Shown: positions 17,579 through 27,044, counted from the first letter of the stretch. The stretch: DNA of 64,000 bases from Candidatus Zipacnadia bacterium (GCA_029821735.1 JALGSU010000004.1:156679-220678); one strand, 5' to 3'. Made by a program: numbers and translations. Notes: a model not told the origin generated them from the letters alone.

Positions 17579-18780
17579 TGGCGCGCGCTCGACTCCTGCT
17601 GGCTATTGTGGCGATCTCCCTGGCGGCCCCCGTTCTGGCCGCCGCGCCGCCGACGCTGACGGCTGAGGCGGCAATCCTCATAGACCCCGAGACGCGTCAA
17701 GTGCTCTACGATCTTCACTCCGACCAGCGAATGTACCCGGCGAGTCTGACGAAGATGATGACCGCGCTGCTGGTGGCTGAGAACGCCGACCTGGAGCAGC
17801 GAGTCACCATAAGCCCGCGGGCGGCAGCGGTGGGCGAGAGCACCATGCATCTGGCGGCTGGGGAGCAGTTGCATCTGCGCCACCTCCTGCTGGGCACGAT
17901 GCTTAACTCGGCTAACGACGCGGCCACGGCGTGCGCGGAAGTGGTTGATGGCAGCGTCACGGAGTTCGTGGCTCACATGAACCGGCGGGCCGAGGAACTG
18001 GAGATGAGCGGCACGCACTTCCGCAATCCGAGCGGCCTGCATAGCGACGAGCACTACTCGACCGCGCGCGATCTGGCCACGCTCGGGATCCAGGTGATGG
18101 GGCGAGCTGAGCTGCGGCCGATAGTCCGTATGCAGATAGCAACGGCCCCCTGGGCGGGACATGAGGGCGATCGCACGCTCACCAATCGCAATCGACTTCT
18201 CGGACGCTGGCACTATTGCGACGGCATCAAGACTGGCTATACGAGGCAGGCTGGTCGCTGCCTGGCGGCGAGTGCTTACATCGAGGGCTGGCGGCTGATT
18301 GCTGTCATACTCAAGTCCAAAGACGCATGGACGGACGCGCAGAATTTGCTGACGTGGGGTTTTGACAACCATTACAAAGTGGCACTGGTGGCGGCCGACG
18401 TGACGCGTGCGACGCTCGCGGTGCGCGGCGGAGTGGCCGACAATGTTGAGGCCGTGGCCAGCGAGGACGTCATCACGGTGTTGCCCCGAGCGCAGCGTCC
18501 CGGAGAACTCGCGCTGGATAAGCTCACGTGCGATGCCCCGGTCGCGGCAGGCGACACTATTGCTCACGTAAGCGTCACGACGCCCGACGGCGCGATGCGC
18601 ACGGTGGCCATGAAGGCGGTCAGCACCGTGCCAGCTTCGCCTTGGGCGATGCTCTGGAGTCATCCGCAAGCCCTTTGGATACTGGCCGCGTTGATATCGG
18701 TGTCGGTGGGAGTGTTGATATATGCAGCGGCTACAGAAGCTACTCGCGCGCGCCGGCTGGGGCAGTCGCCGGGCGTGTGA
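17575..18780 (+). CDS. D-alanyl-D-alanine carboxypeptidase (S11, DacF/PBP5-type)
   Basis: The product is 401 aa with a signal peptide (residues 1-22, ending VLAA). The penicillin-binding catalytic set is complete: S57-x-x-K60 in YPASLTKMMTA, S112-x-N114 in NSANDAA, and K219-T-G in GIKTGYT. Such enzymes trim the terminal D-Ala from peptidoglycan stem peptides in the periplasm. A C-terminal hydrophobic segment (about residues 365-390) probably anchors it in the membrane. The start is doubled (ATGATG, 17575 or 17578). Its last 59 bases are overlapped by the start of the pseudouridine synthase gene. Confidence 0.92.
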   Translation: MMARARLLLAIVAISLAAPVLAAAPPTLTAEAAILIDPETRQVLYDLHSDQRMYPASLTKMMTALLVAENADLEQRVTISPRAAAVGESTMHLAAGEQLHLRHLLLGTMLNSANDAATACAEVVDGSVTEFVAHMNRRAEELEMSGTHFRNPSGLHSDEHYSTARDLATLGIQVMGRAELRPIVRMQIATAPWAGHEGDRTLTNRNRLLGRWHYCDGIKTGYTRQAGRCLAASAYIEGWRLIAVILKSKDAWTDAQNLLTWGFDNHYKVALVAADVTRATLAVRGGVADNVEAVASEDVITVLPRAQRPGELALDKLTCDAPVAAGDTIAHVSVTTPDGAMRTVAMKAVSTVPASPWAMLWSHPQALWILAALISVSVGVLIYAAATEATRARRLGQSPGV

Positions 18781-19468
18781 GGAGATCATTACGGCGGGGC
18801 GCGTGACCGTCAACGGTGAGACGGTTACTCGCATGGGAGCGCGTGCTGCCGAAGAGGACGATATCCGTGTTGATGGCACGCGTATCAAGCTCTTCGTCGG
18901 GCACGTGCACCTGATGCTGAACAAGCCCCCCGGCTACATCACCACGCGTGTCGACCCTCAGGGCCGGGCAACCGTCATGGACCTGATCCCCGAGGAGTTG
19001 CGCATGCGCGTCTTCCCCGTGGGGCGTCTGGACCTTGATACGACGGGCCTGCTGCTGCTTACCGATGACGGCGAACTCAGCCAGCGGCTCATTCACCCCA
19101 GCCATCATGTGATGAAAGAGTACGTGGTGGACGTGGATGGTACGCCGAGTGAGGGCAAGCTGCACAGCATGCGGCACGGGCTGAAGCTCGAAGATGGTTT
19201 CACGCAGCCCTGTGAGGTGACGCTGCTCGACATCGGTCAGGGCGAGAGCCGACTGCGGGTGATCATCGGCGAGGGGCGCAACAGGCAGGTGCGGCGAATG
19301 TTCGAGATGCTCGAGCATCCCGTGCGGCGGCTCAAGCGAGTGGCGATGGGCCCGCTGCGACTGGGCGAGCTGACACTGGGCGAGGCCCGCGAGCTGAGCG
19401 AGGCGCAGCTCATGGCGTTGCGCGAAGCTGTGAATCTTCCTCTCGCAGACGAGACCCCCGATGACTGA
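18722..19468 (+). CDS. rluB: 23S rRNA pseudouridine synthase, RsuA/RluB family
   Basis: The product is 248 aa. The N-terminal S4 RNA-binding domain (residues 1-60, MQRLQKLLARAGWGSRRACEE) is followed by the RsuA/RluB catalytic domain with GRLDLDTTGLLLLTDDGEL, whose Asp is the nucleophile, and a late EGRNRQVRRMFEML. It isomerises a uridine in rRNA, most likely in the 23S peptidyl-transferase region, and acts in the cytosol. The S4 domain starts exactly at this ATG, so the 59-bp overlap with the preceding gene looks genuine. RluB rather than RsuA is inferred from the scpA-scpB context. Confidence 0.9.
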   Translation: MQRLQKLLARAGWGSRRACEEIITAGRVTVNGETVTRMGARAAEEDDIRVDGTRIKLFVGHVHLMLNKPPGYITTRVDPQGRATVMDLIPEELRMRVFPVGRLDLDTTGLLLLTDDGELSQRLIHPSHHVMKEYVVDVDGTPSEGKLHSMRHGLKLEDGFTQPCEVTLLDIGQGESRLRVIIGEGRNRQVRRMFEMLEHPVRRLKRVAMGPLRLGELTLGEARELSEAQLMALREAVNLPLADETPDD

Positions 19469-20945
19469 CGAGACTGGGCGCCTGGCGCGAGAGATCGCTC
19501 GGGCGTGGCTCAGCGATGATACGCGCCGCGGCCTGTCGGCCTTCGCGCGCGAGTTGGCCCGACCTTTGTATCTGGTGGGTGGGGCCGTGCGCGACCTCGC
19601 GCTCGGGCGAGAGGTGGGCGACTGGGATCTTGCGGGTGCAGGCGCAACGGAACTGGCGCGCGTGTGGGCTGACGATAATGATCTGCACACCGTGACGCTA
19701 CATGAAGACTTGCCCACAGTGCGGGTGATCACTCAGCCTGGCGAACCCAACGGCTTCCTCGACTTCGCCGACCTGCGCGCTCCCACGATCGAGGACGACC
19801 TGCGCGCACGTGACTTCACCATCAACGCTCTCGCCTGGGATGTTCGTGGCGCGGAGCAGGTTATTGACCCGACGGAGGGTCTGGCGGACCTGCGTGGAGG
19901 GCTCGTGCGCACGCCGGCGCTCACCTGTCTGCAGGACGATCCGCTGCGCACGCTGCGGGCTTTTCGCATCGCCGCTGAACTGGGTTTTGCGCTGGAGGCG
20001 GACACCGCACGCTGGGCGACCGACTGCGGCGCCCGGATTGCTGAGATGGCGGGCGAGCGTATAGGCCAGGAGATGCTCAAGCTGTTCGCCGCCGATCACG
20101 CCGCCGACGCAATCCAGCTGGCCGCCGATCTAGGCGCGCTGAAGCACTTCATACCACCTATGGCCGCGATGCCCGGCGTCACTCAGGGCGGCCACCATCA
20201 TTTGGACGTGATGGGGCACACGCTCCTGGTGTTGCACGAGGTGGAACGCACGCTCAATGCCCCGGATGACGTCTTCCCGAAGTCTGCTGAGGCCATCCGC
20301 CACTCGCTGGCCGACCCCCGGCGCCGGGCCGCTGTGCGCATGGCCGCGCTCCTGCACGACATTGGTAAACCGCGATGCCGCACGAAGGACGAACTGGGGC
20401 GCATCTGGTTCATCGGCCATGAGGAGGAGGGTGCGATCATCTTCTCGCGGCTGGCGAAGCGCTGGGCGTTGCCGGGCGAGGTGCGGCGCGAAGTCTCCGC
20501 GATCATCAAGTTGCATCTGCGTCCTCTGCCACTTATCAACGAAACGCTCACGAAGATGGCCGAGGGACTCCCAGAGGTGAGAGCCCTGACGCTGTCGGCG
20601 ATCAACCGGCTACTGCGCGACGCCGAGCCTGCTGGCATTGGCCTGATGGTTCTCGCCGCCGCGGACCGGTCGGCGTGTCGAGGTAGGGCAGGGGAGTTCG
20701 AGGATCGCCGTCGGACGATCGCGATGCTGGACTCGATGCTGGCGCGGCACCTGGCCTGGGCTGCGGAGCAGCGCGACCTGCCGCGGCTGGTGACGGGCTA
20801 TGATCTCATGCGCGAGTTTGACCTGCAGCCGGGCACGCGCATCGGCGAGCTGCTTGACGCGATCGCGGATGGCCAGGAGGCCGGCCGGGTGCGCACGCGA
20901 GAGCAGGCGCTTGAAGTGGCGCGACGGGCGCTGGCCGACAGCTGA
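19461..20945 (+). CDS. tRNA nucleotidyltransferase with HD domain
   Basis: The product is 494 aa. Residues 1-250 are a class II tRNA nucleotidyltransferase: YLVGGAVRDLALG, DWDLAGAG, ARDFTINALAWD, DDPLRTLRAFRI and MAGERIGQEML. Residues about 250-400 hold an HD domain with HHHLDVMGHTLLVLHEVE and ALLHDIGKPRC, followed by HLRPLPL. Such proteins add or repair the tRNA CCA end and may have 2',3'-cyclic phosphodiesterase activity. ATG 19461 overlaps the preceding stop by 8 bp. It is the second such gene in the operon (see 12114), which is unusual. Confidence 0.9.
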   Translation: MTDETGRLAREIARAWLSDDTRRGLSAFARELARPLYLVGGAVRDLALGREVGDWDLAGAGATELARVWADDNDLHTVTLHEDLPTVRVITQPGEPNGFLDFADLRAPTIEDDLRARDFTINALAWDVRGAEQVIDPTEGLADLRGGLVRTPALTCLQDDPLRTLRAFRIAAELGFALEADTARWATDCGARIAEMAGERIGQEMLKLFAADHAADAIQLAADLGALKHFIPPMAAMPGVTQGGHHHLDVMGHTLLVLHEVERTLNAPDDVFPKSAEAIRHSLADPRRRAAVRMAALLHDIGKPRCRTKDELGRIWFIGHEEEGAIIFSRLAKRWALPGEVRREVSAIIKLHLRPLPLINETLTKMAEGLPEVRALTLSAINRLLRDAEPAGIGLMVLAAADRSACRGRAGEFEDRRRTIAMLDSMLARHLAWAAEQRDLPRLVTGYDLMREFDLQPGTRIGELLDAIADGQEAGRVRTREQALEVARRALADS

Positions 20946-20971
20946 CAGGTGCGCAGACCCCAGAACGCGAA

Positions 20972-20998
20972 GAGGGCGAGGCCATTGGCCTCGCCCTC
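20972..20998 (+). terminator. Bidirectional hairpin ending the lysA-cca operon
   Basis: A perfect 12-bp inverted repeat (GAGGGCGAGGCC at 20972-20983 against 20987-20998) has a 3-base loop and lies between convergent genes ending at 20945 and 21023. No clear T-run is present. It can serve both strands. Confidence 0.65.
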
Positions 20999-21022
20999 GC
21001 TGTGTCTCGTGGATCGCCGCCC

Positions 21023-24000
21023 TCAGTGGCCGGCGGCCGCCTCGACGTTCACCGGACCATTGCGCTTCATGAACTCCGTGGCCTGGTAGATGAAGGCCTC
21101 AAGCCGCGTCTGATCGGTGGCCTGCTCGTTGCCGTCGTAGACCATGTTCAGGAACGGGAAGTCGCCGTGCTCGGTGCGCACGCGTTTGTGGATGGCGTTG
21201 GAGATTGTGCCGGGCATGCAGGTGAACGGCATGACACTGACCACGCCGTGCAGGCCCTTGCGGATGAAGTCCATCGTCTTGCCGATGGTCATGATGGCCT
21301 CGCCCTCGAACGAACAGTCCACGTATGGCGCGGCCATATCCAGCACCTCGCTTGTGGGCGGCTCGTAGGCGTTGCGCAGGTAACCCGCGAAGGGCCGGGT
21401 CAGCATGTGCTCGTCGCGGGTCATGACCTTATCTTCCGCCGCGTTCTTCACGCGCAGGAGCAGGTCACCATCGAGCTTCGCACGCATGTCGCGGCGGAAG
21501 TTCCGGTAGAGGAACCACTCAAAAACCGGAGCGGTCCATACCTCCGCGCCCAACGCCTCGAGCTTGCGGATGACGTTCTGATTGCTGTAATCGTGCGCGC
21601 GCACGTAGAACTCGCCGCCGAGGCCGACGACGGGTCTCATTTCGGAGCGATCGACGGCGACTGTCTCAAAGCGCGCCCGGGCACGTTCGATGGCCCCAAC
21701 GAGGTCGCCCTTCTTCTCCAGTTCTTCCATCAGGTCGCGGACGCTCTCTTTGTAGACCGCGTCGGTGCTGCCGGGCTCGACCTCATAGGGCCGGGTCTCG
21801 AAGAGTGCCTTCTGCAGCACGTCGACTCCAACCATGCCCTTCCAGGTCAGATGCAGGAAGTCGCGCCCGACCAGGCCGAGGTCATTGAAGAAGTTCGCGC
21901 CCTGGTGCGGCGCGTAGATCGGCACGTCCGGGTAGCCGATATCATCCAGCACCATGCGCTGCAAGGTATTGTATTGCCCGAAGCGGCACGGCCCACCGGA
22001 CCCGCCCATGAAGAACGCATACTTGTCGCGATCGAAATCCTCGCGCATGGTGAACTTGACCATGTCGCCGGTCGTGACGATCGCCGGGAAGCACTCTTTG
22101 CCCGAGGTGTAGCGGCGGCCGAGCATCAGGGTCTCTTCGTCGGCCTCTGGCAGAACCTCCGCAGGCATGCCAGAGGCGATGAAGGCCGACGCGATGGCTT
22201 GGGCATGGTCACTCATGCTCGGGATCAGCATCGTGCGGGTGCTGTCCTCGTCGATGCTGAGCGGTCGCAGGTATCGGCCCGCCTCGAAGCTGCGTCCTCG
22301 CGTGGCTTCGAGCGAATCCAGGAATGCCTCGCAACGCGTCACCATGCCTGCGTCCGCGGAGTGCTCGTCCACCTCGATGATGAGGGTGGGCTTGGCGCCG
22401 ATGCGTTCGCGGAAGAAGTGCATGATGAACGAGTCAGGTCCGCAGCCGAAGTTGGTCAGGTAGAGTGGGAAAAGCCGCTCGTCCTCGGCGATGATCTCGG
22501 CGGCGGACATGATCTTTTGCCCGTAGCGCCAGTACATGTTGAACCAGTCGGTGGGCAGCTCGGCAGCGTCCAGATCCAGGAAGTCCATCGGGATCGCCAG
22601 CATGCCCATCTTGCGCAGCTTCTGCGGTATCTGCAGGTTGGCGCCCGGGTCACAGCCGTTGTAGGTGCGGCTGACCACAACGATCGCGCGCTCGTCAGCG
22701 CCGAGCGCTTCGAGCACCTCACGGCCGCGCTCCTTGATGCCGTCCTGGAACTTGTCCAGTGCCTCCTGAGCCTTGCGCAAAGCCGCGCGCGCTTCACGGG
22801 GGCTCTTGCCCAGCGCCTTGGTGACTTCGCTCATGGCTTCGACGCGGTGCTTCTCACCCTTCGCCAGGTAGATCACCGGGGCCAGGACCGGGACGTCGTA
22901 GTCGTCGTAGTTGACCGCTGAGCGGGTGTGGTATGGCGTGCTCTGCACGTATGGGCAGACGAAGCTGTCGGTCATTCGCTCGTCCGGGCAATGCAGGTTG
23001 ATCACGCTGGGCATGAAGATATAGTCGATCTCCTTGTTCTCAAGCAGATCGAGAGTGTGCCCCAGAAAGACCTTGGTCGGGAAGCAGGTCTCGGCCACCG
23101 AGCGCTCCGCGCCCTGGTGGACGATGCTCTTGTTGGTCGGTGCCGAGAGGACGACCTCGCAGCCAAGCTCGCTGAAGAACGCTTCCCAGAAGGGGAACAG
23201 TTCGAAGTGCAGCAGCGCGCGCGGGAAGCCGACGCGCGGTGCGCCTTCGGGCAACTCGCCCTCCAACTCATACGCACCGTGCAGCATCTTCTCGCGCTCG
23301 CGGAACAGGTCCGGGATGTGCGAGTAGTCGTCGCCGCTGTCGCGCACGTCATACTTGCCGCAGCGGTCACCGTAGAAGAGCGGCTCCTCGCCCGCGATGA
23401 TGACCTTGTTGATCTCGCAGTTATTCGGGCAGTCGGTGCACTCGAAGGTCTCGATCTTGTATTCGACCTCGCTCAGATCGAAGCCCTTGAAGATGCTACC
23501 GTTGCCCTCATCCTGCTCGTGGGCGATGATCGCGCAACCGAGCGCTCCCGTGTTCTCGTTGTGCGGCGGAACCGTGATGCGCTTGCCGGTGACTATCTCG
23601 AAGGCGGCGACGGTGGCGCGGTTGAAGGCGGTGCCGCCCTGGAAGAAGATGTTGTCTCCCACGCGCCGGTCTTCGACAACGCGGTTGAGGTAGTTGTAGA
23701 CGATCGAGTAGGCCAGCCCGGCCACGAGGTCGGGGGTCTCCACACCAGCCTGCTGATGCTTGAGCAGTTCTGACTCCATGAAGACGGTGCAGCGTTCGCC
23801 CATGTCCGCCGGAGCAGTCGAGGCCAGCGCGAGTTCGGCGAACTCCTCTTTGATGGAGATACCCAGCTTCTCCGCCTGCTCTTCGAGGAACGAGCCAGTG
23901 CCCGCAGCGCAGACTTTGTTCATAGTGAAGTCGACGACCACGCCGCTGTCGATGCTGATGTACTTCGAGTCCTGGCCGCCGATCTCGAAGATGGTGTCAA

Positions 24001-25258
24001 CGGTCGGGTCGAGGTGGATGGCGCCTGTTGCCTGGGCGGTAATCTCGTTCTTGACGGCGTCGGCGCCAACGAAGTCGGCGATCAGATAGCGACCCGAGCC
24101 GGTGGTGCAGACGCCGCGCACGTCGACGATGTCGCCGATGGCGTCGCCGCACAGCCTCAGGCCTTGCTGCACCGCAGCGATCGGTCGGCTGGAGGTCATC
24201 AGGTACTCTTTGTGCAGGACGCGGCCCTCTGCGTCCATGAGCACGAGGCAGGTGCTGATCGAGCCCACGTCAATGCCCAGATAGGCGGGTACAGTCTCAC
24301 CGGGCTGAAGCTCGGGTTTGTAGATTCCGGACTCATGTACGACTGACTTCTGAGGTACCAGCGGTGCCAAGCGGGCCCGGCGGGCCTCGTCGGTGACGTG
24401 GCCCTCGAGTTCGCTGATGCGATCGAGTGTGGGCTCAGGGAGACCGTCGCGCATGCCGCGCATGGCCGCGCCCACCGCTCCCATGCAGCCAAAGTGCTCG
24501 GGGATGACGAGTTCGTCGCCATCGAGTTCGTATATCTCTTGGATCGCGCGAATGATCGCAGGGTTCGCCGCCACGCCGCCCTGGAAGGAGACGGGAGCCA
24601 GCAGGTCTTTGGCGGATCCCACCGTGGACTTGAAGTTGCGCACCAGCGCATAGCACAGGCCGGCGATGATATCCTCGACCGGTGTTGCGAGCTGCTGCAG
24701 GTGGATCATGTCGGACTTGGCGAACACGGAGCAGCGACCGGCGACTCGCGGTGGGTGCTCGGAACCAAGCGCCATCTGGCCGAAGTCCTCGATGGACAGT
24801 TTCATGCGGTTGGCCTGTTGGTCGAGGAATGAGCCTGTGCCGGCTGCGCACATGGCGTTCATTGCGAAGTCCGCGACTTCGGCCTCCGCGCCATCGCTCT
24901 CCCGCTCGCGCAGAAAGATCAGCTTGGAGTCCTCGCCGCCGATCTCGATGATCGTGCGCACTTCGGGGTGCAGCGCTCCGGTGGCGGTGGCCTGTGAGAC
25001 CACCTCATTGACGAAGCCTGCGTTGACCCTCCCAGCCACGAGGCGCCCGGCGTTGCCGGTGGCTGCAACCCCGACGATGTTGTCGGCGCCGAACTTCTCG
25101 ACGGTCTCGCGCAGCGCCTGGCCAGCCACGAGAATCGGCCTGCCGCCGTGACGGGTGTACTTCGCGTCCACTATTGCGCCCGTGCTGTCGAGCACGGCCA
25201 CATCAACACTGACTGAACCAACGTCGACTCCCAGGTAGTACTTCCCGGCCTCAGACAT
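21023..25258 (-). CDS. Acyl-CoA dehydratase activase-like fusion protein (two ASKHA domains plus HgdB-like region)
   Basis: The product is 1411 aa. Two BadF/BadG/HgdC-type ASKHA ATPase domains lie in tandem: residues about 8-265 (YYLGVDVGSVSVDVAV, NAMCAAGTGSFLDQQA) and about 327-580 (YLGIDVGSISTCLVLMD, NKVCAAGTGSFLEEQA). A Cys cluster, ECTDCPNNCEIN (near 608), looks like an iron-sulfur or metal site. Then come a DUF2229 region and an HgdB-like dehydratase-component region to the C-terminus, with further cysteines. HgdC-type activators use ATP to push a low-potential electron into a partner dehydratase. Here activator and partner-like parts share one chain, and no separate dehydratase subunits or CoA-transferase genes are nearby. 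The substrate is therefore unknown. An AGAGG site precedes ATG 25258. Confidence 0.88.
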   Translation of the reverse strand: MSEAGKYYLGVDVGSVSVDVAVLDSTGAIVDAKYTRHGGRPILVAGQALRETVEKFGADNIVGVAATGNAGRLVAGRVNAGFVNEVVSQATATGALHPEVRTIIEIGGEDSKLIFLRERESDGAEAEVADFAMNAMCAAGTGSFLDQQANRMKLSIEDFGQMALGSEHPPRVAGRCSVFAKSDMIHLQQLATPVEDIIAGLCYALVRNFKSTVGSAKDLLAPVSFQGGVAANPAIIRAIQEIYELDGDELVIPEHFGCMGAVGAAMRGMRDGLPEPTLDRISELEGHVTDEARRARLAPLVPQKSVVHESGIYKPELQPGETVPAYLGIDVGSISTCLVLMDAEGRVLHKEYLMTSSRPIAAVQQGLRLCGDAIGDIVDVRGVCTTGSGRYLIADFVGADAVKNEITAQATGAIHLDPTVDTIFEIGGQDSKYISIDSGVVVDFTMNKVCAAGTGSFLEEQAEKLGISIKEEFAELALASTAPADMGERCTVFMESELLKHQQAGVETPDLVAGLAYSIVYNYLNRVVEDRRVGDNIFFQGGTAFNRATVAAFEIVTGKRITVPPHNENTGALGCAIIAHEQDEGNGSIFKGFDLSEVEYKIETFECTDCPNNCEINKVIIAGEEPLFYGDRCGKYDVRDSGDDYSHIPDLFREREKMLHGAYELEGELPEGAPRVGFPRALLHFELFPFWEAFFSELGCEVVLSAPTNKSIVHQGAERSVAETCFPTKVFLGHTLDLLENKEIDYIFMPSVINLHCPDERMTDSFVCPYVQSTPYHTRSAVNYDDYDVPVLAPVIYLAKGEKHRVEAMSEVTKALGKSPREARAALRKAQEALDKFQDGIKERGREVLEALGADERAIVVVSRTYNGCDPGANLQIPQKLRKMGMLAIPMDFLDLDAAELPTDWFNMYWRYGQKIMSAAEIIAEDERLFPLYLTNFGCGPDSFIMHFFRERIGAKPTLIIEVDEHSADAGMVTRCEAFLDSLEATRGRSFEAGRYLRPLSIDEDSTRTMLIPSMSDHAQAIASAFIASGMPAEVLPEADEETLMLGRRYTSGKECFPAIVTTGDMVKFTMREDFDRDKYAFFMGGSGGPCRFGQYNTLQRMVLDDIGYPDVPIYAPHQGANFFNDLGLVGRDFLHLTWKGMVGVDVLQKALFETRPYEVEPGSTDAVYKESVRDLMEELEKKGDLVGAIERARARFETVAVDRSEMRPVVGLGGEFYVRAHDYSNQNVIRKLEALGAEVWTAPVFEWFLYRNFRRDMRAKLDGDLLLRVKNAAEDKVMTRDEHMLTRPFAGYLRNAYEPPTSEVLDMAAPYVDCSFEGEAIMTIGKTMDFIRKGLHGVVSVMPFTCMPGTISNAIHKRVRTEHGDFPFLNMVYDGNEQATDQTRLEAFIYQATEFMKRNGPVNVEAAAGH

Positions 25259-25627
25259 GCGTACAGAACCTCTCTGTCACGCGCCCCTGTAGAGCCCAGA
25301 TCCCACGCTACCACCTGCTCGGGCGCAGTTAACGGACGTGCCACGACACGTAGTCCGCCCCATCAGCCATATATTGTCGGGCTTTCCGTGCTTTTGCCGA
25401 AGAACGCGCTCTCCCCGCCCCTTGCGGTCCCACGAACAACTGAGGAAGGCACGCAACACCAACGAGCGACGCCCCATCTCGGGGCCCCGCCGCGAGGTCG
25501 AATTATACATCAAATCCGAGGGGCTTTGCAACGTGACTTCTGGCGGACCGGTTCGGGAGGGAGGAGGGCAGACTGGCTCCGTGGAAGAGGGCCCTCGATG
25601 TGCAGGGACGACACAGGGAGGACCACC
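25259..25627. other. 369-bp divergent intergenic region
   Basis: This region separates the divergent activase-like gene and the sugar isomerase gene. I see a short hairpin (GCCCC-ATCTC-GGGGC at 25471-25485), an isolated TTATAC-like element near 25504, and no convincing gene. No promoter pair is clear enough to call. Confidence 0.4.
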
Positions 25628-26470
25628 ATGGCTCTGAAGATTTCACTCTATACGCTCCTGGCCAACAAAGTCTCACTGGACGAGGCCATCACGCTCACTG
25701 CCAACGCGGGGTTCGACGGCATCGACATTCGCCAGCGTGATGACGGGGTACACATCATGCCGGACATTTCCGACGCCGATGCCGCGGCCATTCGCACCAA
25801 GGTCGAGGACGCTGGTCTCGAAGTGTCCGGGCTGACCACCTACTGGGAGATCGGCAAAGTCGACCGCGATGCTGCGCGCGTCGAGTTCGACGCCCTCAAG
25901 CGCTCGATGCACACGGCCAACGTTTTGGGCGCGGGTTTCGTGCGCGTCTCCTCTGGCGACTACGACAAAGCCTACTCGTACGAGGTGTGCCGTGCGGCCT
26001 TCCGCGAGCAGATGACAGCGGCGGCTGCGCTCGGTGCCGAGATGGGCATCGTCATCACGCCCGAGCAGCACGGCGGGCGCTACATCGCCAGCGCGGGCCA
26101 GTGCCTGGACATGTGCCGCGGGCTCGAGCACCCGAATCTCGGGATCGTCTTCGACCCGGGCAACGCGGTGAGCGAGGGCTTCGAGCGCCCCTGGGTGCAG
26201 GTGCGCATGCTCGGCTCATGGATCAGGAACGTGCACGTCAAGAACCGCATGACGAGCGAGGGCGAAGCGGGGGTCAACGAACGTCTGCCCGGAGGCAACT
26301 GCAAGGCGGATGCGGGCGTGCTTGACTGGGACATGATCGCCGATGAGTTGGCGGCCGTCGGCTACGACGGCTACCTGACCTGCGAGGACTTCGCGGAGTT
26401 CGATTCGCTGGAGGAGAAGTTCGCGTGGAACGTCGAGTTCCTGCGCGGGCTCGCGAGCAAGTTCGGGTAA
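25628..26470 (+). CDS. Sugar phosphate isomerase/epimerase family protein
   Basis: The product is 280 aa and forms an AP-endonuclease-2-type TIM barrel. It starts MALKISLYTLLANKVSLDEA, then has GFDGIDIRQ, a conserved late PEQHGGRY block, LGIVFDPGNAV, NVHVKN and the C-terminal GYDGYLTCEDFAEF. Acidic and His residues in these loops usually bind a divalent metal for keto-sugar isomerisation or epimerisation. The real substrate is unknown. GGAGG lies 7 bases before ATG 25628. Upstream in-frame start codons are less likely because they lack such a site. It is a single-gene unit closed by the hairpin at 26495. Confidence 0.88.
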   Translation: MALKISLYTLLANKVSLDEAITLTANAGFDGIDIRQRDDGVHIMPDISDADAAAIRTKVEDAGLEVSGLTTYWEIGKVDRDAARVEFDALKRSMHTANVLGAGFVRVSSGDYDKAYSYEVCRAAFREQMTAAAALGAEMGIVITPEQHGGRYIASAGQCLDMCRGLEHPNLGIVFDPGNAVSEGFERPWVQVRMLGSWIRNVHVKNRMTSEGEAGVNERLPGGNCKADAGVLDWDMIADELAAVGYDGYLTCEDFAEFDSLEEKFAWNVEFLRGLASKFG

Positions 26471-26494
26471 CGGCGTTTGCAGGCCAGCAGTAAA

Positions 26495-26524
26495 CGGGGG
26501 CCGAGCGATATCGCTCGGCCCCCG
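26495..26524 (+). terminator. Perfect palindromic terminator between convergent genes
   Basis: There are 15-bp arms with no spacer (CGGGGGCCGAGCGAT and its complement). The element lies between stops at 26470 (+) and 26556 (-), so it can terminate both transcripts. Confidence 0.75.
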
Positions 26525-26555
26525 TGTGTGTGTCAGGCGTCAATCGCGCCGCGGC

Positions 26556-27044
26556 TTAGATCAGGTCGCCGGCGCTGAGGTCGAGCTGCCCCTCGTCGTT
26601 CACGAACTCCTCGTCCGCGTGAATCGCCTCGATCTTGCCAGCGAACATCTCGTGCGAGCCGGTCATCATCGAGTCCATCACACTGCACTCGATAGCCACC
26701 GGGAAGTCGGTGATGACGGGCGCGTTGACCACGTCACCATCCACCGCCGTGAGGCCCAAGTGCGCGAGCTTGTCGCCGTCCCGGCCGCTCTCCGAACCCA
26801 GATACTTCCACGCCTCGCGCTGATCCTCGCGGGCGAAGTGCACCACGAAGCTCGGGTTCTGCTTCATCAGATCGTAGGAGAACCGCGACGGAACGATACC
26901 GACCATGATCATCGGCGGATCATAACTGCAGTTGGAGGCATACCCCACAACGAGGGCGTTGTCTCGGCCGTCTTCGCCACGGCACGACACGATCACGTTG
27001 GCTGAGGGCATGACGGTCTTGATCTCGGCTTCTTTCTTGGCCAT
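26556..27044 (-). CDS. Flavin reductase-like domain protein
   Basis: The product is 162 aa, with the split-barrel FMN-binding fold of the flavin reductase / FMN-flavoprotein family. Visible marks are NALVVGYASNCSYDPPMIMVGI in the N-terminal third (flavin-binding strand and loop), SFVVHFAREDQREAW, and the C-terminal IECSVMDSMMTGSHEMFAGKI, where a conserved His-containing strand is normal. Such proteins reduce flavins or use bound FMN. The partner is unknown. AAAGGGAG precedes ATG 27044. It is the last gene of the hisS-aspS operon. Confidence 0.85.
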   Translation of the reverse strand: MAKKEAEIKTVMPSANVIVSCRGEDGRDNALVVGYASNCSYDPPMIMVGIVPSRFSYDLMKQNPSFVVHFAREDQREAWKYLGSESGRDGDKLAHLGLTAVDGDVVNAPVITDFPVAIECSVMDSMMTGSHEMFAGKIEAIHADEEFVNDEGQLDLSAGDLI

